Positions 26,708 through 35,710 are shown, counted from the stretch's first letter. The stretch: DNA of 64,000 nucleotides from DATCZS01 sp036525795 (GCA_036525795.1 DATCZS010000043.1:1-64000), one strand, 5' to 3'. Notes: generated by a model from the letters alone, not told the origin. Numbers and translations: made by a program.

Positions 26708-28762
26708 ATGGCGCCCTCCACCGTGCTCGGAACCTGCCACCACGACTGCCCGGACAGCTGCGGATGGGTGGCCACGGTGGAGAACGGCACGGCAGTGAAG
26801 CTGCGCGGGAATCCCGAACACCCGTACTCGCGCGGAGAGCTGTGCCCGAAGGTGAACAGGTTCCTCGACCGCGTGTACAGCCCGGACCGCCTGCGGCATC
26901 CCCTGATCCGGAGCGGCCAGAAGGGCTCGGCCGCCTTCCGGCAGGCGACCTGGGGCGAGGCGCTGGCTCTGGTTGCCTCCCGAGTCCATGCCGCGGTCGA
27001 CCGGCATGGAGGCGAGACGGTGCTGCCCTGGTGGGACGCGGGGACCCAGGGCCTGCTCCAGCTCTCGTCCCTCGACCAGCGTCTCTTCGCCCGACTGGGT
27101 TCGTCGCGTCTCGTCGGCTCGCTGTGCGGCGGGACCGCGGCGGCCGGGGTGGAGGCGACGTACGGCACGCCGAAGGCGGCGGACGCGCTGAACGCCCGCC
27201 ATGCCGACCTCGTGCTCCTGTGGGGCACCAACACCCGCCTCACCAACCGGCATCTGTGGCCCTACATCGAGGAGGCCAGACAGCGAGGGGCCGAGGTGGT
27301 GGTCATCGACCCGATTCGCACCATCACCGCCGACAGCGCCGACCGGTTCATCCAGCCGGTTCCCGGAACCGACGTCGCGCTCATGCTGGCGATGATGCAC
27401 GTGCTCATCCGCGACGACCTGATCGACCACGACTACGTGGCACGACATTCCGTCGGGTTCGAGCGGCTGGCAGCGCACGTCGCCGGGTGGACACCGGCAC
27501 GTGCGGAAGAGATCTGCGGCGTCCCGGCAGCCGAGATCGAGCGGCTGGCCACTTCGTACGGCTCGACCAGGGGCGCCTTCATCCGAACCTTGATCGGACC
27601 GGAGCACCACGAGAACGGCGCGATGTTCTTCCGGACGATCGCCTGTCTTCCGGTCCTGACCGGAGCCTGGCGACATCGGGGCGGCGGCCTGGCGCGAAGC
27701 GTCGGAAGCTGGATCGACGTCAACGTCGACGAGAGCACCTTTGCCGCCCCCCATCTCGAGCCGGATGGCACGCGGCGGGAGATCAACATGAACCACCTGG
27801 GCCGCGCACTGACCGATGCGACGCTCGATCCGCCCGTCACGGTTCTGTTCGTGTGGAACGGAAACCCCCTCGTCACGGTGCCCGGTGCGCATCTGACCCG
27901 GCGGGGTCTCCAGCGCGACGACCTGTTCACCGTGGTGTCCGAGCAGTTCATGACGGACACGGCTCGATTCGCCGACGTGATCTTCCCCGCGACCACCCAA
28001 CTCGAGCACACCGACGTGGTCCCCGCCTGGGGGCACCTCTACCTGGGTTGGAACGAACAGGCGATCGAGCCGATCGGCGAGTCGGTCCCGAACACCGAGC
28101 TGTGGCGCCGGCTGGCGGGGGCCCTGGGGTTTGCCGAACCGGAGTTGTTCGAATCCGACCAGGCCCTGATCGAGGCGGCGCTCCGCGGAGTGGACCTCGA
28201 CGAGTTGCGCTCCACCGGGTTCGTGCGCCTCGATGTCGACCAGGATCTCAACCCCTATCGCGACGGCGGGTTCTCCACGCCTTCGGGGAGGGCGGAGCTG
28301 TTCAGCGAGCGTCTGGCCGAACGCGGCCTTCCGGGGCTGCCGACCTTCCGCGCTCCCGCCGAAGGGCCCGGGGGCCGGGCCGAAACGGCCGGCCGGTTTC
28401 CTCTCACTCTGCTCACCCCCAAGCACCACTCGCGGTTCCTCAACTCCTCCTATACCCATCTCCCCGGGCACGGCCCCCGTGAGGGCGGGCCGTTCGTGGA
28501 ACTCGACCCGGCCGACGCCGCCGATCGAGGCATCACGGAGGGCGACAGTGCGCGGGTGTGGAACGATCGCGCATCGGTCACGGTTCCGGTCCGGCTGAGC
28601 GGGCGCCTCCGGCCCGGAGTCGCCGCCGTGCCGTTCGGATGGTGGCAGTCCGACTTCGGAGGCGAGACGACCGTCAATGCGCTGACCAGCGACACCCCGA
28701 CAGATTGGGGCGGAGGCGTGGCCTACTCCGACACGCGGGTCGAGGTGGAGAAGGTGGACTGA
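26708..28762 (+). CDS. Molybdopterin oxidoreductase with N-terminal [4Fe-4S] site
   Basis: A DMSO-reductase-superfamily protein of 684 aa. The N-terminal GTCHHDCPDSCGW and later GELCPKVNR supply four Cys for an Fe-S cluster. LLWGTNTRLTNRHLWPYI and VVIDPIRTITADSADRFIQPVPGTDVALMLAMM are the bis-MGD-binding segments, and the C-terminal LTLLTPKHHSRFLNSSY with VPFGWW completes domain IV. It resembles YoaE-like anaerobic dehydrogenases of unknown substrate. No electron-transfer subunit or Tat signal is encoded alongside, so it should be cytosolic. Leaderless promoter. Confidence 0.88.
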   Translation: MAPSTVLGTCHHDCPDSCGWVATVENGTAVKLRGNPEHPYSRGELCPKVNRFLDRVYSPDRLRHPLIRSGQKGSAAFRQATWGEALALVASRVHAAVDRHGGETVLPWWDAGTQGLLQLSSLDQRLFARLGSSRLVGSLCGGTAAAGVEATYGTPKAADALNARHADLVLLWGTNTRLTNRHLWPYIEEARQRGAEVVVIDPIRTITADSADRFIQPVPGTDVALMLAMMHVLIRDDLIDHDYVARHSVGFERLAAHVAGWTPARAEEICGVPAAEIERLATSYGSTRGAFIRTLIGPEHHENGAMFFRTIACLPVLTGAWRHRGGGLARSVGSWIDVNVDESTFAAPHLEPDGTRREINMNHLGRALTDATLDPPVTVLFVWNGNPLVTVPGAHLTRRGLQRDDLFTVVSEQFMTDTARFADVIFPATTQLEHTDVVPAWGHLYLGWNEQAIEPIGESVPNTELWRRLAGALGFAEPELFESDQALIEAALRGVDLDELRSTGFVRLDVDQDLNPYRDGGFSTPSGRAELFSERLAERGLPGLPTFRAPAEGPGGRAETAGRFPLTLLTPKHHSRFLNSSYTHLPGHGPREGGPFVELDPADAADRGITEGDSARVWNDRASVTVPVRLSGRLRPGVAAVPFGWWQSDFGGETTVNALTSDTPTDWGGGVAYSDTRVEVEKVD

Positions 28763-28779
28763 CGGCGGAGCCCGCCGTC
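28761..28779. terminator. Hairpin after the molybdopterin oxidoreductase gene
   Basis: GACGGCGG and CCGCCGTC pair perfectly around an AGC loop immediately at the stop codon, just before a second, larger hairpin. Confidence 0.5.
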
Positions 28780-28783
28780 GCGC

Positions 28784-28819
28784 GAGGTGAGGGCCCCGGT
28801 TCCCCGGGGCCCTCACCTC
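28784..28819. terminator. Perfect 16-bp-stem bidirectional terminator
   Basis: GAGGTGAGGGCCCCGG and its exact reverse complement flank a TTCC loop between two convergent genes. No U-tract follows on either side, so this would be a hairpin-only terminator or an mRNA 3'-end stabiliser. Confidence 0.7.
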
Positions 28820-28833
28820 TGGGCGGCGATCTC

Positions 28834-29658
28834 CTAGTTGGTGTCCTGCTCGCCCCGGATCACGGCCTTCACCCCGTCGACACCCGAGGCGGCAACGTCG
28901 CGAACCGCGTGGACCGCAGACTCGCCGATCGCCTCTGCGGCCTCGAGTGCGCCTGTGGCTGCGGCCGAGGCGGCATCTTCGACCGAAAGCCCGACTTCCT
29001 TGGCGCCGGTGATGGCGCCTGCGATGGCGCCGCTCGTGACGCCGACGATGTCACCACCCACCTCGCCGGCCCCCTGGACGAGGCCGCGGGCGGTGAACTT
29101 GATGGCCTCGAGCACGTCGCCACCGATCTGTGCCGCACCGCTGGCGGCACCGGACACGGTGCTGGCAGCCGTCCCGATCAGGTCGCTGCCCAGATCCTTG
29201 GCGCCGGAGATCATGGAACGCCCCAGGGCGACAGCGCCCTCGGCCAGGCCGATGCCGGTGGACTTGGTGGCAGTGATGAGGCCCTCGGCCATGGCGCCGG
29301 CGGTCTGTGTCAGGTCGGCTCCGATCGAGCCGGTTCCCTTCACCGCCGCCCGGATCACGTCCGAAATCGTTCCGACCGTCACGGTCGCCACCTCGCCGAC
29401 TCCCTCGAGGACTCCCACGACGACGCCCTTGACGGTGCGCACCAGTCCGGTTCCCGCCTCGGACACCGCCGAGAAGGCTCCACCGACGACCTCGCCGACC
29501 GTACCCGTCAAGGCGGTTCCCACGTCGCCCACGTTGCGAAGCCCGGTGACCACCGCGTCACGGACCACGTCTGCGGCGCCCTGCACGATGCTCCCCGTTC
29601 CCTTCAGCAAACCGATCACGCTCTGCTTCACCCGTCCCGCTGCGCTCTGGTCGTTCAT
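28834..29658 (-). CDS. Ala/Gly/Val-rich amphipathic repeat protein, unknown
   Basis: A 274-aa protein with almost no aromatic residues and no Cys. It is built of imperfect segments of about 11 residues such as GTGSIVQGAAD, TVGEVVGGAFS, KGTGSIGADLT and GAGEVGGDIVG, where small and beta-branched residues alternate with single charges. The pattern recalls lipid-binding 11-mer repeats of synuclein/perilipin type and bacterial phasins. No signal peptide or clear membrane helix. Function is unknown; coating of lipid or polymer inclusions or a stress-type membrane-binding role is an inference. Confidence 0.75.
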   Translation of the reverse strand: MNDQSAAGRVKQSVIGLLKGTGSIVQGAADVVRDAVVTGLRNVGDVGTALTGTVGEVVGGAFSAVSEAGTGLVRTVKGVVVGVLEGVGEVATVTVGTISDVIRAAVKGTGSIGADLTQTAGAMAEGLITATKSTGIGLAEGAVALGRSMISGAKDLGSDLIGTAASTVSGAASGAAQIGGDVLEAIKFTARGLVQGAGEVGGDIVGVTSGAIAGAITGAKEVGLSVEDAASAAATGALEAAEAIGESAVHAVRDVAASGVDGVKAVIRGEQDTN

Positions 29659-29849
29659 TCCGCTCGCCCTCCTTCGACGATCCGGCCGCCTCGATGCGAC
29701 CTGATCAGATCATCGGCGACGGCCCGGGCGGCGTCCATGACAGACGAACGGGCAACACCGACGTCCGGCGGGCAGCCGGCTGCCGCGGTCATGGCAGGGT
29801 CCTGCCAGGCCCCGGGGGCACCCGGCTGCGTCGCTAGCCTGGCTGCGCC

Positions 29850-30470
29850 ATGCCGACGAAGGTTGCGACCGTGGGAGGGACCCCGACCTGGCGTCGCGGG
29901 ATGACCGCGGTGCTGGCCGAGGCCGGTTACGCCACCGCCGAGTGCGAGTCGATCCTCGAATGGCGACCGGGGCGGGGGGGCACTGCGATCGTGATGTTGA
30001 CCACCGGACCGGAGGAGCGTCAGGCGATCACCGATTTCGTGGCAGACTTCCCCCACATCCCGCTCGTGGCCGTGATCCCCCAGCTCGACGTCGCGTCGTT
30101 CGCCGAGGCGATCCGGGCAGGTGCAGCCGGCGCCGTCGACGAGGCGGAGGACACCGAGGTGTTCGCCAGATCGATCGAAGCCGCCATCGGCGGGCGGGTC
30201 GAGGCTGCGCATCAACTGGTGGCGGCGATGGCCAGCCGAATTCCTTCATCTCCTGATCCGGAGGCATGGATCACCGGGGATGAGGCGGAATGGCTTCGGG
30301 CGCTGGCCGACGGTGCCACGGTGGCCACCCTCGCCGAGCGGATCGGTTACTCCGAGCGCGAGACGTTTCGGATGCTGGGAGAGCTGTACGCCAAGGTCGG
30401 CGTGAGGAACCGGACGGAGGCCATCATCTGGGCCACTCGGCACGGCGTCTTGGATGCCACCTCGACATGA
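29850..30470 (+). CDS. LuxR-type regulator with degenerate receiver domain
   Basis: A 206-aa protein laid out like NarL/FixJ response regulators. The first 120 residues fold like a receiver (AIRAGAAGAVDEAEDTEVFARSIEAAIGG is the typical alpha4-beta5-alpha5 end), but the phosphoacceptor region reads GTAIVMLTTG with no Asp and the acidic pair near the N-terminus is absent. The C-terminal HTH (LADGATVATLAERIGYSERETFRMLGELYAKVGVRNRTEAIIWA) is intact. It probably works without phosphorylation. No histidine kinase is nearby. Confidence 0.8.
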   Translation: MPTKVATVGGTPTWRRGMTAVLAEAGYATAECESILEWRPGRGGTAIVMLTTGPEERQAITDFVADFPHIPLVAVIPQLDVASFAEAIRAGAAGAVDEAEDTEVFARSIEAAIGGRVEAAHQLVAAMASRIPSSPDPEAWITGDEAEWLRALADGATVATLAERIGYSERETFRMLGELYAKVGVRNRTEAIIWATRHGVLDATST

Positions 30471-30509
30471 CCCACGCGACCTCATTCCCACCCGGAGGCC
30501 GGCATTGAC

Positions 30510-31322
30510 ATGAACGCCGCTGCCCGACCCTCCGAGTTCTCCGCCAGACGGATGCCTGCGATCTTCCTGAGCCACGGGGCACCTCCCCTGGCCGACGACC
30601 CCGTGTGGACACGCCAGCTCGCCGACTGGTCGGCCGCACTCCCGCGGCCCAGCTCGATACTGATCGTGTCCGCTCACTGGGAGGCGGATCCACTGACACT
30701 CGGGGCCACCACCACCGTCCCCCTGTCATACGACTTCTGGGGCTTCCCGGACCGCTTCTACGAGGTGACGTACCCGGCGCCCGGCGCTCCGCAGCTGGCG
30801 CGGGCGGTTCGAACTCTCCTCGACGGCCCCTCCGGCCCGGTTCACGACGATCCGCACCGCGGGCTCGATCACGGCGCCTACGTCCCGCTGGTGGAGATGT
30901 ATCCGGAAGCCGACGTGCCGGTGCTGCAGGTCTCGATGCCCACGCTCGACCCGGCGACACTGCTCGACGTCGGGCGCCGCCTGGCTCCCCTTCGCGATCA
31001 GGGGGTTCTGATCGTCGGGAGCGGCTTCAGCACCCACAATCTGGCCGAGATGCGTTGGGGTGACGGGCCTTCTGCATCGGCACCGCACTGGTCGGCCGAG
31101 TTCGACCACTGGCTGGCCGAGCGCATGGCGAGCGGAGACGTCGACGGCCTGATCGACTTCGAGCGCCGGGCCCCGGCAGCGGGAATCGCCCATCCCAGGA
31201 CCGAACACTTCGCCCCGCTCTTCGTCGCGCTCGGCGCGAGCCTCGACCGGGGAGAGACGGGCGACACCGTCGTAGACGGCTTCTGGTTCGGCCTCTCGAA
31301 GCGGTCTGTTCAGTTCGGCTGA
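30510..31322 (+). CDS. ygiD: Class III extradiol dioxygenase, 4,5-DOPA dioxygenase (YgiD) family
   Basis: A 270-aa non-haem (Zn/Fe) dioxygenase-like protein. Metal ligands are in LSHGAPPLA (His), SAHWE (His), GLDHGAYVPL (His) and HPRTEHFAPLFVALGA near the end. YgiD-type enzymes open the ring of L-DOPA or act on related catechols. The tyrosine phenol-lyase encoded 15 kb away would release phenol from tyrosine, but any link is speculative. It follows the LuxR-type gene by 39 bp and may share its transcript. Confidence 0.85.
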   Translation: MNAAARPSEFSARRMPAIFLSHGAPPLADDPVWTRQLADWSAALPRPSSILIVSAHWEADPLTLGATTTVPLSYDFWGFPDRFYEVTYPAPGAPQLARAVRTLLDGPSGPVHDDPHRGLDHGAYVPLVEMYPEADVPVLQVSMPTLDPATLLDVGRRLAPLRDQGVLIVGSGFSTHNLAEMRWGDGPSASAPHWSAEFDHWLAERMASGDVDGLIDFERRAPAAGIAHPRTEHFAPLFVALGASLDRGETGDTVVDGFWFGLSKRSVQFG

Positions 31323-31449
31323 CACAGAGGCGCCGGTCGCAACGCGTCCACCGGGAGGCTCTCCGGTCGACCGCGGCCCGCGTGTGCGACCGGGGTCTGC
31401 ACACGATGTCCGGGTCTCGAGCCGTCCGACACGCCGGCTGCCGGCCGGG

Positions 31450-31455
31450 TACCTT
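31450..31455 (+). promoter_or_regulatory. Likely -10 element of the small membrane/secreted pair
   Basis: TACCTT sits 18 nt before the ATG at 31474, with a full Shine-Dalgarno GGAGGTGA between; a short-leader transcript. Confidence 0.4.
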
Positions 31456-31473
31456 TACCCGCGGAGGTGAGGC

Positions 31474-31659
31474 ATGAGAGGCAGACCTTTTGCAGGCGTG
31501 ATCGGGGGATTGCTCTTCGGGATCGGCATGACGCTCGTACTCCAACAGGCGGGCGTCTATCCCCTCAAGGCGGCGTCGGTGTTCGGACTCCCACTTCTCG
31601 GCATCGTCGCCGGGTTGATCCTGGCGGCCCGGGCTCCGTTCGGGGGGAAGGAGTCATGA
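31474..31659 (+). CDS. Small two-helix membrane protein
   Basis: A 61-aa protein with two membrane segments (about 7-24 and 34-51) joined by a short polar loop, and basic ends. GGAGGTGA precedes the ATG. Its stop overlaps the start of the next gene (ATGA), indicating coupled synthesis. Family not recognised. Confidence 0.65.
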   Translation: MRGRPFAGVIGGLLFGIGMTLVLQQAGVYPLKAASVFGLPLLGIVAGLILAARAPFGGKES

Positions 31660-32237
31660 GGCGAGCGCTCCACCTGACGGCGTTCATCGCCATCGCCACC
31701 CTGGCGCCGGCCCTCCCGGCGACGGCCGGCTTCCTCAACGGTGACTGCACTGCGACCTCGGTCTCGGGCACCTCATATCGCGAGGACGGATCCCAGCTCG
31801 ACAGCAAGAACGTCGCCACCGCGACCGAGTCCGACCCCTTCTCGATCGACCCCTCGGGCTCGGTGGAATGGGATGCCCGGTCGGACGCGCCGATCAAGGA
31901 CCACACGTGGGCGATCGGACTGGTGATCGCCGGATTCGAAGTCCAGTTCTACTCGGGCGGCGACCCCAACACAGCCGGAACCCAGGAGAGCACCGGCCGG
32001 GTGTCGATCTCCGAACGTCTCGCGGAGATCCAGCTCACCCAGATGGAGTGGGTGCTCGACCAGTTGAACGGAAAGTTCGAGGCGTGGGGCCGCATCGACG
32101 GCGACGGAGCCGGGTGCGACGGACGCGCCTGGGTCGAGATCGACGGGGGGTTCGGAGTGATCGGGCTGACCGGGGCGGCCTTGGCGCTGGCCGGCGGCGG
32201 GCTGATACTTCGAGCCGGATCAAAGAAGGGGACGTGA
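31656..32237 (+). CDS. Secreted protein with C-terminal membrane anchor, unknown
   Basis: A 193-aa protein. A signal peptide (residues 1-25, ending PATAG) is followed by a beta-rich extracytoplasmic domain, with Cys31 and Cys151 as a possible disulfide (DCTATS and GAGCDGRAWVE). A hydrophobic segment at about 168-185 and RAGSKKGT at the end form a tail anchor. Translationally coupled to the small two-helix protein, which may assist its membrane placement. Family not recognised. Confidence 0.65.
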   Translation: MRRALHLTAFIAIATLAPALPATAGFLNGDCTATSVSGTSYREDGSQLDSKNVATATESDPFSIDPSGSVEWDARSDAPIKDHTWAIGLVIAGFEVQFYSGGDPNTAGTQESTGRVSISERLAEIQLTQMEWVLDQLNGKFEAWGRIDGDGAGCDGRAWVEIDGGFGVIGLTGAALALAGGGLILRAGSKKGT

Positions 32238-32285
32238 CACCGGAGAGGAGGGGCCCCGCGTCCGGTCCTCTTCCAGGATGACCCC

Positions 32286-33674
32286 TTGACCCGACCGCAG
32301 ATCAGTTTCCTCGGCGCGGCTCGCACCGTGACCGGCAGCCGATTCCTGGTCGAGGCCGGCGCGTCCCGCGTCCTCATCGACTGCGGCATGTTTCAGGGCA
32401 GGAAGGACCTCCGCCTGCGCAACTGGGCCGCGTTCGCGGTGGATCCGAGGTCGATTGACGCCCTGGTGGTGAGCCACGCCCATCTCGACCATGTCGGGTA
32501 TGCGCCGGCCCTGGTGCGCCAGGGGTTCCCCGGACCGATCCACTCGACCGTCTCGACCGCCCGACTGTCCGACGTCGTGCTTCGCGACTCGGGGCGGTTG
32601 CACGAGGCAGACGCCGAGCGGGCCAACCGCAAGGGATACACCACCCACCGGCCGGCGCTGCCTCTCTATACAGAGGCGGACGCCATCGAGGCGACCAAGC
32701 GCTTCGTCACGTCGGACTTCGGCGAGAGACGCCGGATCGCCGACGGCGTGTGGATGACCTTCCGCCGGGCCGGCCACATCCTCGGTTCGGCATCCGTCCT
32801 CCTCGAATTCGACGACGGAACCCCGTCTGTCTGCTTCTCGGGCGATCTGGGACGCCCGCGCCACCCGATCCTGGCACCACCCGAGCCGCTCACCCCGGTG
32901 GGAACGGTGGTCGTGGAGTCGACCTACGGTGACGAGGAGCACGTCGAGGAGGACGGAACCGAAGAACTGGGAGAGGTGATCGCGGCCACCCTCGATCGTA
33001 GGGGCGTGGTGGTCATCCCGGCCTTCGCGGTCGACCGAACCGAGATCGTCCTGCACTCGCTTCGCAGGCTCACGACCTCCGGAGTCATCCCCCAGGTTCC
33101 GGTGTACCTCGACAGCCCGATGGCCCGCGCCGCCCTCGGCATATACCTCCGGGCGGTGGACGAGGGCCACCCGGAGATCCGCCCGGAGGTGACCGGTCAT
33201 CCCGAGGTCTTCGACCCGGGCGACCTGCAGATCGCCGAGTCGGTCGAAGACTCCAAGGCGATCAACCACGTGCGCGGACCGCACATCATCATCTCCGCCT
33301 CGGGAATGGCGACCGGGGGACGCGTGCTCCACCACCTCAAGAGGCTCCTGCCCGGGCGCCTCAACACCGTGGTGCTGGTCGGATACCAGGCGACAGGGAC
33401 CCGCGGCCAGAGCCTGCTGTCGGGAGCGAGGACGGTCAGGATCCACGGCGAGGACATACCGGTCGAGGCCAGTGTGGCCTCGGTACCCGCCTTCAGCGTG
33501 CACGCCGACCGCAGCGAGTTGCTCGACTGGCTGGCGTCCGCCGACCGGCCGCCGGAGCGGGTGGTCGCAGTCCACGGCGACGAGGACGCGGCCACCGCCC
33601 TCGTGCGGGCGGTGGAGGATGTGCTGGACCGGCCCGCGACCGCCCCCGAGGACGGAATGGTCCTCGCGCTGTGA
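32286..33674 (+). CDS. Beta-CASP metallo-beta-lactamase nuclease (CPSF/Ysh1-like)
   Basis: RNA-processing exo/endonuclease of 462 aa. The MBL core has SHAHLDHVG (motif 2), RAGHILGSASVLLEF, FSGDLGRP (motif 4). The beta-CASP insert has VIPAFAVDRTEIVLHSL, YLDSPMA and IIISASGMATGGRVLHHLK, then the closing HADRSELLDWL and VHGD. These match the bacterial/archaeal CPSF-100-like family rather than RNase J. It starts at TTG; an ATG seven bases earlier is out of frame. A Zn-dependent RNase role is expected. Confidence 0.92.
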   Translation: MTRPQISFLGAARTVTGSRFLVEAGASRVLIDCGMFQGRKDLRLRNWAAFAVDPRSIDALVVSHAHLDHVGYAPALVRQGFPGPIHSTVSTARLSDVVLRDSGRLHEADAERANRKGYTTHRPALPLYTEADAIEATKRFVTSDFGERRRIADGVWMTFRRAGHILGSASVLLEFDDGTPSVCFSGDLGRPRHPILAPPEPLTPVGTVVVESTYGDEEHVEEDGTEELGEVIAATLDRRGVVVIPAFAVDRTEIVLHSLRRLTTSGVIPQVPVYLDSPMARAALGIYLRAVDEGHPEIRPEVTGHPEVFDPGDLQIAESVEDSKAINHVRGPHIIISASGMATGGRVLHHLKRLLPGRLNTVVLVGYQATGTRGQSLLSGARTVRIHGEDIPVEASVASVPAFSVHADRSELLDWLASADRPPERVVAVHGDEDAATALVRAVEDVLDRPATAPEDGMVLAL

Positions 33675-33745
33675 CCGCCGCCCTCCCCCCGACCCGGTGA
33701 GGGCGCGGCGAAGTGAGACGCGACCGCTCGTTCCGGCGCGCCGGT

Positions 33746-33931
33746 TCAGTGCGAGACGCGCTCTCTCTGGTGATGCACCGGTACCACGCTCTCCCGGGTG
33801 AGGGTCGATACGTGGCCGTCTTCCCACTCCACGTCGATGAACTCGTCGTGGACGTCGACAATCCGCCCCATCCGGGTCGGCGCACCGATCTTGGCCGTCA
33901 GCGTGGTTACCGTCTGACCCTTCCTCAGCAT
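33746..33931 (-). CDS. Small SH3-like protein, unknown
   Basis: A 61-aa protein, MLRKGQTVTTL at the start and DVEWEDGHVSTLTRESVVPV in the middle. The beta-rich pattern with xVxWxDGHxS is like DUF1918 or other small beta-barrel proteins, without being clearly one of them. The ATG has TACGTT six bases upstream, and no Shine-Dalgarno. Confidence 0.55.
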   Translation of the reverse strand: MLRKGQTVTTLTAKIGAPTRMGRIVDVHDEFIDVEWEDGHVSTLTRESVVPVHHQRERVSH

Positions 33932-33937
33932 GTGGCA

Positions 33938-33943
33938 AACGTA
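33938..33943 (-). promoter_or_regulatory. -10 element of the small SH3-like gene (leaderless)
   Basis: TACGTT on the minus strand, 6 nt before the ATG at 33931. Confidence 0.5.
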
Positions 33944-33987
33944 CGCCGGGGCAGATGCGAAGGTCGAGGGCCGGTGGTCCCTAACGG

Positions 33988-34773
33988 TCAGTCCAACCGG
34001 ACGATCGCTGCCTCTCCCCCGTCGGTGACCACCCACACCAGGTCGGGACCGGGCACCAGCGCGACGATGTCCGCCGGTATGCCGGGGTCGACGACAGCCG
34101 GGCTGATGACGCCGGCCGGGTCGTAGAGAAACACCCGCCGGTCGCTCGCCCCGACCAGCACCCCTCCGGCGCAGATCAGATGCCCGACGGGCCCGACCGG
34201 CGACTCGAGGGGGCGCCCGGCCGCTGCGTCGGCCATCGATCGCCGGGTCAGGGTCGAACCGGCCGCCAGCCACAGCCACCCGGCACACCCGACGGCCCGC
34301 TCCGGCTTCTCTCCTTCGATCGAACCCAGGCTGCGGCGGGTCGAGGACTGGATCGAACCTCCCGGCGTCACCCACCACAGTTCGTCGCCGATCACCGTGG
34401 CCAGCATGGCGTCCACCTCGACGGGCGGATAGAGATGATGCTCGCGTACCTGATGGGCGAGACCATCCCCGATCAACCAGACGACCTGGTCTCCATCGAA
34501 CAGCCGGACGTCGTCGCCCACGTCCAGCGGAATCGGGCTCCACTCCGGCGGACTGCACCGGACGGTCCGGGTCGCGGTCGTCATCACGAGATCGCCGCCC
34601 GCCGACCCGATCCGGTGAACCGGGCCATCCACCGAGACTCGGCGCTGCTCGGTGCCGCCCATCGCCTGGTATTGCACGGCGGTTCCGTCCGAGACGATCC
34701 ACACGAAGGGTCCCAACCGGGTGGCGCCCCTCGCCCCGGGGAGCACTTCGATCTTGATGACTCGCGGAAGCAC
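33988..34773 (-). CDS. Putative beta-propeller-like protein, unknown
   Basis: A 261-aa cytosolic protein starting at GTG. It consists of repeated short strands with Trp-containing segments such as GPFVWIVSDG, DQVVWLIGDG, GDELWWVTPGG, AGWLWLAAG and PDLVWVVTDGG, about 40 residues apart, as in WD/kelch-like propellers. No signal peptide or catalytic motif. Leaderless: TAGGCT lies six bases before the GTG. Confidence 0.6.
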   Translation of the reverse strand: MLPRVIKIEVLPGARGATRLGPFVWIVSDGTAVQYQAMGGTEQRRVSVDGPVHRIGSAGGDLVMTTATRTVRCSPPEWSPIPLDVGDDVRLFDGDQVVWLIGDGLAHQVREHHLYPPVEVDAMLATVIGDELWWVTPGGSIQSSTRRSLGSIEGEKPERAVGCAGWLWLAAGSTLTRRSMADAAAGRPLESPVGPVGHLICAGGVLVGASDRRVFLYDPAGVISPAVVDPGIPADIVALVPGPDLVWVVTDGGEAAIVRLD

Positions 34774-34779
34774 GAGGCC

Positions 34780-34785
34780 AGCCTA
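34780..34785 (-). promoter_or_regulatory. -10 element of the propeller-like gene (leaderless)
   Basis: TAGGCT on the minus strand, 6 nt before the GTG at 34773. Confidence 0.5.
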
Positions 34786-34902
34786 TCCGCCATCACCGTT
34801 CGATCGACTTTCGACGCGGTCGGGCCTGGGGGTGCCGCAGAGCCGGCGTCGGTGCGCTGCAGACGCCCCCCAACCCTCCACCGATCTACCGTTGGCCCGG
34901 GA

Positions 34903-35574
34903 ATGCAGATCGAACAGGACAGAGGTGAGCTCATCTACGTCGGTGATCCGATGTGCTCGTGGTGCTGGGGGATCGCCCCCGAACTGGAATCCCTGCAGGA
35001 ACGCCGGCCGGATCTGGGTTTTCGGGTGGTCGTGGGGGGGCTGCGACCGGGCCCGAACGCAGAGGAGATGACCGAAGGCATGGCCCGCTACCTGGGACAT
35101 CACTGGCGGCAGGTGACGGCCCGCTCGGGACAACGGTTCGACCACTCGATCCTGGAGCGCCGTGGCTGGAGCTACGACACCGAGCCGGCATGCAAGGCGG
35201 TGGTGGTGATGCGCCGCCTCGCCCCGGACCTGGCGTGGCCGTTGTTCAAGAGGCTGCAGCAGGCGTTCTACGCGGAAGGGATCGTGATCTCCGACCCTGA
35301 GACGATTCCTGCCCTCGTCGGGGAGTTCGACGTCGACGTCGATGCGTTCATGGAGTCCTTCGGCTCGACCGAGGCGGCCAGAGCCACGTGGAGCGACTTC
35401 GCCACCGCCCGAAGCTGGGGCATTTCGGGGTTCCCGACCGTCATCGTTCGCGTGGGCGAACACGCCCACGTCGTCGCTCGCGGATACGCCCCGGTCGATG
35501 AACTCGAGACCGCCCTCGCCCGATTCGTCGGAGACTCGCCTTCTCACTCGTGTCCGCCGGGACAGATGTGCTGA
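34903..35574 (+). CDS. DsbA-family thioredoxin-fold protein
   Basis: A 223-aa protein of the DsbA/FrnE-like group. The redox motif is CSWC in VGDPMCSWCWGIAPELE near the N-terminus; the helical insert and the cis-proline loop GISGFPTVIV follow. No signal peptide, so probably cytosolic, as for FrnE-like oxidoreductases. It ends in a second Cys pair (CPPGQMC). Confidence 0.85.
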   Translation: MQIEQDRGELIYVGDPMCSWCWGIAPELESLQERRPDLGFRVVVGGLRPGPNAEEMTEGMARYLGHHWRQVTARSGQRFDHSILERRGWSYDTEPACKAVVVMRRLAPDLAWPLFKRLQQAFYAEGIVISDPETIPALVGEFDVDVDAFMESFGSTEAARATWSDFATARSWGISGFPTVIVRVGEHAHVVARGYAPVDELETALARFVGDSPSHSCPPGQMC

Positions 35575-35710
35575 TCGCTCGGCTGTCGGCTGCCCGGGAC
35601 CGGCACGTCCGGCACTCCCGCGCCCCGGCGTGATCCGTTCCATCTCCATCCGGGAACCGGTCGGCCACGGACGACGTCCAAACGCCGACTGTCTCAGGAG
35701 GACAAACCCA

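Noticed and set aside
25997..28816. 939-codon minus-strand open frame
   Set aside because: It is opposite the molybdopterin oxidoreductase and its composition is that of a reverse-frame shadow in GC-rich DNA.
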